In this document: positions 57,350 to 64,000 of the stretch, one piece after another
Position numbering within the stretch: position 1 is the stretch's first letter
How the letters are laid out: every line of letters starts with the position of its first letter
Source of the DNA: Daedaleopsis sinensis
Taxonomy: Eukaryota; Basidiomycota; Agaricomycetes; Polyporales; Polyporaceae
DNA: 64,000 nucleotides
Assembly (NCBI GenBank): GCA_033807695.1
Contig: CM066309.1
Span: 992,001 to 1,056,000 of the forward strand
Direction: 5' to 3'
Program-made: the position numbers and the translations under genes
The notes under the pieces: generated by a model
What the model was told of the DNA's origin: nothing
Database searches by the model: none
The model's input: only the letters and a program-made list of their open reading frames with translations

Positions 57350-58194
57350 GATGCGTCACTCTGCTTCGCGGCCAGGCTCCAGCTGCTTGGCTCGACGTCG
57401 CAAGCTGTACGCATGTGGTCGGACTCATGTTTGTTCAGCAAGGTCTGTCTGTGATTTGTGTATGTATCTCGTTCTCGGTGATAATGCTATTGCGTTGTGA
57501 TATCAATCTGCGGACGATATACGGGTACTTTGCTGCGGAAGAAGCCAAGAAGACAGACTGCCGTGACTCGTGTGCCTTGAATCGTACTCCGAGGAGACGG
57601 CATGGTGCACTTACCCTCCCACCTGAGTACATGTCGCGATTGGAGTGGGGGGGAGATTGTCTGAGTGGCATGGGACATGTCTCTGGGAGAAAAGACAGGA
57701 GAAAGCCGCAGAGGATGCGCGGGCTGGGAAAGGGCAGCGGGAGGAGGGACACGCGCGATAGCCGGCTTATCGAGCACGTGGGCGTGTGCAGACGCGACAA
57801 TGTCCGCGTCCAGCCGCGCGCGTTCCTTGTCCTTGTCTTCGCCCTCCCACTCCCCCAACCCTCGACTTCCCGCACGCGCGACGGTAAGCTCCTGCAAAGC
57901 GCATCTGCCCGGGTCTCTCGCTCTATCTGCAATCTCTTGCTCTGCACCCGCTCCCGCTGACGCTCACCCGTTCTCGTCAGCGCACGCGAGTCCCGGTCGA
58001 GTTCTCTGAGCTCTAATCTGTCCTCCGCCGTTTCCTCTTCCTCCCGCTCTCCACCTATTCGCAGTCCTTCACATCCTACCTCCGCATCCCCGGAAGTTCT
58101 CCACACCTGATATACCAGTCATTGTCTTGTCTAGAGCTCGAACTCCGATCCTGTTCCTCTCGCGCACCTCTCCACGTTGAGTTCTTGGCATGAA
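57350..58194. other. Intergenic region upstream of the OPT transporter
   Basis: About 845 bp with a long CT-rich stretch before the OPT start, as is usual in fungal promoters and 5' leaders. Long open frames on both strands look like compositional shadows. Confidence 0.4.
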
Positions 58195-61100
58195 ATGGCC
58201 GCAGAGGTGGAGGAGGACCACCGCTCCTCGGCTCCGTCAATAGCCTCTGCCTCCTCCTCCTACTCCTCATATGATCGCGAGAAGTCCATTCGTACGCCGT
58301 AACTTCTCAATATCTGCACTTGCAAGTACGACCCTCATAATTCTTCCAGGGTCTCAGCCATCCGACGGCGAGGATGCTCCATCCGTTGTCGAGCGGGCAA
58401 CACCGGTCTCCGATTTCTTCGACCCCAACTATGATCCCGAGATTGAATGGCTCGGTGCGTGCTTAACCCTCCGTCTCCTCGACCAGTGACCTTATACTGA
58501 CTTACTGTTTTAATTTGCAGAGGACGACTCTCCGTACCCAGAGGTTCGCTCGGCCGTCGCCAATTATGACGACCCCTCCATGCCTGTGAATACTTTTCGG
58601 GCCTGGGTCATCGGTGTCCTCTGGGCCATCATCCTCCCCGGCATGAACGAGTTCTACTACTTTCGCTATCCATCCCTTATGGTCACTGGGGTACGTATAG
58701 CACCCCCCTCTGCTCTCCGAGCCGCGCGTGTGCGCGGACGCCGTCCTCTAACCTCATGGCTCACTGCGCAACCATAGATTGTCGCGCAGCTTGTCAGTTT
58801 CCCTCTCGGGCGTGCATGGGCACGCTGGGTGCCCCAGGTCAAGGTGCTCGGCGTGTCCCTCAATCCCGGCCTGTTCACAATCAAGGAACACGTGAGCAAC
58901 GTTCCGTCAGCGTGCGTGACGATGACCGAACGGCCTTTATGAATCCTAGGTGCTGATCACGATCATGGCCGGCGTTGGAGCGCAAGCCGCGTATGCAGTA
59001 GGTTTTCTTCCCACCGGTCCACCCTGCGTATGCCCGCTAAGTTCTAATCTCGCTGCAGACGGAGATCATAGCCGTGCAGCGCGTGTGGTACGATCAAAAC
59101 TTCAACTTTGCATGTAGGTCGCCGACCGCTATCGATGATCGCTTACCCGACTGATCACTGAGGGCGCATCAGACCAATGGATGCTGGTCATGTCGACACA
59201 GGTCAGAGCGCCCTTCACTGCCCTCATCGCTGCCCTCCTAACGCCGACGTCCGAACAGCTCATCGGCTTCTCGGTGGGAGGCCTAGCACGCAGGCTGGTA
59301 GGTTCATCCCATCGCCCTTTGTGCGTCTTTGCGTCGTCATTACTAACCGACATTGCACCGGTCTGCGCTGTCAGCTCGTCGCACCAGCGTCCATGAGTAA
59401 GTCCGCGGTGTCCAGCCGCTGTGTGTGCTCGACGGCTGATCACTCGTCATACCCTCAGTATGGCCGAACTCTTTGGTCGTGTGCGCGCTCTTCAACACGC
59501 TGCACTCCCAGAGCTACGCAGGAATAGGCCCGCACGACGGGCTCACCCGCGAACGGTTCTTCGCATACGCGTTCCTCACCGCCGGCGTTTGGTGTGAGCA
59601 CCCCCGGTTCTCGCTGTCGCCGTGATCCTTGACGTGTTATCTGACTGGCCGTGATCCGGCTGGGTGGCCCTCGCAGACATCGTGCCCGGCTACCTGTTCC
59701 AAGCATTGAGGTGCGTGCCTGGAAAGAATGCCTCCTACCGAATGTTCTGACTTCAAGCCCGAACTATAACCTAGCGTGTTCACATGGGTAAGGCTGGGAG
59801 CTTATCGCGAGCCAATCTAGTTGTACGCCTTACTAATACGGTTTACAGGCGTGCTGGATAGCTCCCCACAATGTGGTAAGAGTGTTCTACCATCCTGGGG
59901 AGCTCCTTGAGTGGTATTGATCGAGCGCGATTTACAGAAAGTCAACACAATCTTCGGGTGCGCGTAGTATCTCCGACGCTTGCGCGCGTTCCCGCGCATG
60001 CTGACGTGCTCCAAGGTACCACAGCGGCATGGGTTTCTCTCTGATCTCCTTCGACTGGAATCAGATCGCCTTTATAGGCAGCCCGCTTGCCACTCCCTGT
60101 GAGTATTTGCATCGGCTGATGGTGCAAAATCAACATTGACTCTTTCCAGGGTGGTCCGAAGCCAATGTCATCTCTGGATTTCTCTTGTTTTACTGTGAGT
60201 TCCATCTTCCGTCGTCCTCATGCCATCATGCATTGAAGCGCCTCCAGGGTTTCTCGCACCGCTCATCTACGTAAGCGTAGTCTTGGCTCGCCCCGTACCT
60301 CGCTCATATCCGCGCAGTTCACGAATACTTGGTATGCCCAATACATGCCGTGAGTCATACTTCTCTCCCATTTTTTTCCCGATTATCGACCGCACGCAGA
60401 ATCTCCGCGCTTGGGCCGTACGACAACACTGGTATGGCTCCGCACCGTGTTAAACCTTGTGCCTGGGGACTCACACTGGAGTGCGCATAGGCAAGCCGTA
60501 CAACCTGTCCCGCATATTGCACCCGGACGCAACGTTCAACCTCGAGGCGTACAAAGCGTACAGCCCACTATATCTCTCGTGCGTGACCATGTTACTCGCG
60601 GCGTGGTTTGATGCAAGCATTAAATGCGAACGCTCTCCACAGCGCCAACTTCGCGATCTCCTACGGCCTCGGGTTCGCGTCGATCACGGCCACGCTCGTC
60701 CACGCTGTCTTGTACTTCCGCAAGCCGATCAGCGTGCACCTGCACCGCTCGCTGGGCGAACAGCCTGACATACATTCACGGCTCATGTCGCGATATCCCC
60801 AAGGTCGGTACGTCCTCGTTTCTCGGGCGACATCGACCTGACCACGCTCCCTCAGTGCCCGAATGGTGGTAAGTACTGCAGTTATCGTGAGCAGCACTCT
60901 TCTGAAGGCTATTTGCCCCGTGTCAGGTATGCGGGGATCCTCGGTGAGTCGTTGTATGTTTATCCACGCGGTCGCTCACTCTTCTTTGCCTTCAGCGGTG
61001 ACCTTCTGCTTCGCGTGCCTGTGTATCAAGCTGTTCCCGACCGAGATGACGATATGGGCTCTGATCGTCGCGCTCCTCGTCGCGATGGTACATATCTTAC

Positions 61101-62948
61101 TGCTTGCCAGGCCCAGCTACTAAACTCACCTAACTTTTGTATAGGTCTACCTTGTACCCGTGGGGATGATTCAGGCGATAACCAACCGGCAGGTTGGGCT
61201 GAAGTGAGCACTGCGCGTACACCCCCTACGTCGGCGTGATCCTGACTGCATTCGCAGCGTCATCACCGAGCTCATTGTCGGGTACATGCTGCCGGGCAGA
61301 CCAGTGGCGATGATGATGTTCAAGGTATAGTGTTCGGTTGTAGTAGCATCTGCGGTATATCTAACGTCGTACTATCGCCTACGAAAGACTTGGGGTTATA
61401 TCACCATGTCGCAAGGTACGCCGAGCATGTTATCCGAGGAAACTGACTCGAACCACACTCTAGCGATGATCTTCACGTCGGACTTCAAGCTTGGGCATTA
61501 CATGAAGATTCCGCCAAGACCCATGTTCTGGGGTCAGGTACGTTCCCCACCGAGCCCGACTAAGGTTCAGCTAACCGACACATCCCAGATCGTCGCTACC
61601 ATGGTAGCCGGAACCGTGCAACTAGGCGTTGAGAACTGGTAGGTGGCGACCATGTGCTCTTCGACGTTCTCTCACAGCCGCCCCTATTCACAGGATGTTC
61701 TCCAACATCCCGTGAGCACATCCTCTGCCTGCCCATTCAGTTAGACCTCATCATAGGACGTGTAGAGACATATGCACGCAGATCCAGAAGGACATGTAAG
61801 TCGGAGAGCCTCTCACAGCTCCCCCGCCCGGACCGCCACTGACGGCCAGGCAGGTCAGGATTCACGTGCCCTAATACGCAGGTGAGAACTGCGCGACAAC
61901 TATCGTCCCGTCGGGGTTCCTGACTCCCATCCCCCGCAGGTCTTTGCCACGGCTTCTGTCATCGTGAGCTTCTCAGGATCAACAACAGCTACCGTGCCTC
62001 TAACGTCCTCGTCCGCAGTTCGGCGTTATTGGTCCGACATTGCAGTTCTCCAAGAACGAGCTGTATTAGTGAGTCTCGAATACACACCGCGAAGAGAGGA
62101 GCGTGCTAACCGTTTGCGCTCTCGTCACACTCAGCCGTACGTTCCCTGCTTTGCGATCCCAGTGTCTTCAACTTCCGCAACTAAGAGTCCACGGCAGCAT
62201 TACTATTCTTCTTCATAATCGGGGCGTTGTGCCCGCTGATCGTGTGGCTGCTGACGAAAAGGTTTCCGAACTCATGGCTCAACTATGTCAAGTGCGTGCT
62301 CTCCACCTTGTCGTATTCCGCCTCCTCCACTGACACGCGCGACGCTCCGCAGCTTCCCGTGAGCATCTCCCTCGTATCCTCCTCACATCGCTGGTTTTAA
62401 TATCGTCCCGGCAGTCTCATGTTTACCGGAGTCGGCCTCATCCCCCCCGCGAGCGCGGTCAACTACATCCCGTGGGCTATCATCGGCTTCCTGTCCCAAT
62501 ATGTGCTTCGCAGACGCCATTTCCCTTTCTGGGCCAAGTATAACTGTGAGCCTGCGCTCGCATCTTGGTCCATATACATACTCGCGCGCTGACCAATGAC
62601 AATTGCTGCAGATGTGCTGTCGGCCGCACTGGATGCGGGCACAGCTGTATCGACGATCCTAGTGTATTTCATGTGAGCGCGGCCGCCGACTTCCTAGGAT
62701 GATATACAGTTACTCACTCGCGACGCACGCCTGCAGATTGCAGTTTCCCCTGAATGGTCACATAGGCCGCGATTCCATCCAACAATGGTGGGGTAACACC
62801 GTGTTCAGGAACACTGCGGACTGGCACGCGACGCCCCTGCTGGTTGTGCCAGAAGGGGAGCACTTCGGGTACGTCCAATTGCACTCTGGTTTGGGGAAGA
62901 CGGAGAACTGAAGTTACGCTGAACGTCCGCAGACGGGACACTTGGTAG
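58195..62948 (+). CDS. Oligopeptide transporter (OPT family)
   Basis: Proton-coupled importer of small peptides or related ligands such as glutathione, with a dozen or more membrane helices. The start MAAEVEEDHRSSAPS opens an acidic, Ser-rich cytosolic N-terminus. Family landmarks appear in order: VSDFFDPNYDPEIEWLEDDS, FRAWVIGVLWAIILPGMNEF, SLNPGLFTIKEHVLITIMAG (the NPGxFxxKEH signature), AGIGPHDGLTRERFFAYAFL, TPWWSEANVISGFLLFYW, the exon pair giving GPYDNTGKPYNLSRIL, TWGYITMSQAMIFTSDFKLG, FTGVGLIPPASAVNYIPWA and QQWWGNTVFRNTADW. A final tiny exon supplies GRDTW and the stop. More than twenty introns interrupt the gene, so it has the highest intron density in the window. I did not place every junction, but no stop or frameshift forces a pseudogene call. 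Confidence 0.9.
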
Positions 62949-63157
62949 ATCTTGTTGTATCACTACATGTATTAGTTGCTGCCATATGCTATCGAGCACA
63001 TCGACTACTCAACGAACGCGTATTCGCGAAACCGCATACAAACGGTCGGACCCGCCCCTTGAGAAGTGGCGGCTGGAGATGAGTTGCTCATGCACAATTT
63101 TCAGAGGCATCGAATCGGAATACCTCGACAGCCGACTGGGAGATCATGCGCATCTAT

Positions 63158-64000
63158 TCACTGATCAGACCCTGCGATGATCTGTGTCACCAAACCATGA
63201 CCCATCCTCCCGATCTCAGCGAGCAGCGCGTCCCGGTTAAGCACGACCAAGCCCTTCTCCTTCGTTTTCTCGCCGTCCTGACATACAAATGAACGCGTCA
63301 GTCGACCCTCGAACGAAGGTAACGAAGTAGACGTACCTTCACTGTTGGAATGGAGGAAAACCCTCCCAGGACCCTGAATGGCCGTGGAGTTTTCAAGCTG
63401 GGTAACCACACGCCGCCGATCCGAGTCCCGCCCAAGGCGTCGTAGAACAGCAACGCGGAATCCCCATAGACGTGCTGCATCGCATGTCAGTGTACGCCCT
63501 CGGCAGGCCGCAATCAAGCTCACCTTCAGGTCGTCGTAGAACGCAGCTACGGGGTCGAAGCCAGGCATGACGGACGGCGATGCATCATTCGACACCGCGT
63601 TCGCGTACTTGCCCTTCCTCGCCCACACCGCCGCGTCCGCATCGAGGTTCTGGTAGTATCGTGGTACAAGGCTCGGATTGAGCTCGAGGATGAAGTCGTA
63701 GTCATCTACAGGATGATGGAAGAGTCGCTGGAGGGCAAGAACGACCGGCTCAGCGGTGAAATATCAGACATACTTCAATGTTCGGACGTACCTTCACATT
63801 CGTGTCGCCCGATTCGAGGCTTCGCAGCGCCTCCCACGCAGCTGTCGCAAGAGCGGTGACGCGGCGAGCCACCGTCGCGTCCGGTCCAGCCGCTGTCCAC
63901 ATATGGCCCTCAGGATCGAACTCCGTGACCAACGACCAAGCAACACTGCCGGAAGCGGACGGACGACTCATCGCGGTCGAAGCGTTCTGTTCCCCATACT
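63158..64000 (-). CDS. UTP22: UTP22/Nrap small-subunit processome protein, C-terminal part (runs off the right edge)
   Basis: Nucleolar component of the SSU processome (U3 snoRNP, UTP-C subcomplex) needed for 18S rRNA maturation. The last domain is visible in order: AWSLVTEFDPEGHMWTAAGP, DYDFILELNPSLVPRYYQNL, then KYANAVSNDAS and PGFDPVAAFYDDL, then HVYGDSALLFYDALGGTRIG with VWLPSLKTPRPFRVLGGFSS, and finally VLNRDALLAEIGRMGHGLVT before the stop at 63158. These match the nucleotidyltransferase-like and OAS1-like end domains of Nrap proteins. The open frame continues past the ATG at 63971 to the window edge, so that ATG is probably internal and the gene is 5'-truncated by the window. It is convergent with the OPT gene, about 210 bp apart. 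Confidence 0.9.

Noticed and set aside
57435..58106. 223-residue minus-strand frame between the GTPBP-like and OPT genes
   Set aside because: No domain, and it lies over the CT-rich promoter and leader of the OPT gene, whose composition alone keeps the frame open.

Overview
The window looks like nuclear DNA of a filamentous basidiomycete, probably an agaricomycete of polypore type (the order is inference). Most genes are split by many 48-75 nt GT-AG introns, coding sequence is GC-rich with C/G-ending codons, and the gene families (adenylate-forming reductase, UbiA-type enzyme, DUF6533 and DUF6534 membrane proteins, OPT transporter) are typical of Agaricomycetes. I assembled gene models by hand from splice sites and reading frame. 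Lengths given to the residue come from models whose exons sum to a whole number of codons.

Region 1 (0.2-24.5 kb) is accessory in character. It starts with a secreted GH17 beta-1,3-glucanase-like enzyme. Three minus-strand genes follow that could form a small secondary-metabolite locus: an adenylate-forming reductase (A-PCP-reductase), a cytochrome P450 with all key motifs, and a UbiA-family prenyltransferase or terpene cyclase. Between them lie an eroded ARG5,6-like pseudogene and a TA-flanked MITE. The UbiA gene and a DUF6534 membrane-protein gene sit inside a degenerate, roughly 1.2 kb inverted repeat. Next come a 3' relic and a full copy of a DUF6533 membrane-protein gene.

Region 2 (24.5-28 kb) is gene-poor and holds weak, possibly decayed coding fragments. 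Region 3 (28-64 kb) is mainly conserved backbone: YIF1 (ER-Golgi), a large RING-H2 protein, coproporphyrinogen oxidase (HEM13), the SNARE YKT6, a second DUF6533 gene, a dynamin-like GTPase with an F-A/F-G-rich insertion before its effector domain, the ER P5A ATPase SPF1, an RTA1-like membrane protein, a PD-(D/E)xK-like protein bracketed by direct repeats, a ubiquitin E2 with a SUMO-interaction-like tail, a GTPBP1/2-like protein without its G domain, an intron-dense OPT transporter, and the 3' part of UTP22 running off the right edge.

The most unusual items are the AFR/P450/UbiA locus with its inverted-repeat setting, the dynamin insertion, the E2 with an altered HPN triplet and SIM-like motifs, the SPF1 start codon apparently split by an intron, and the stand-alone GTPBP1/2 module. 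No CRISPR array, rRNA or convincing tRNA was seen.
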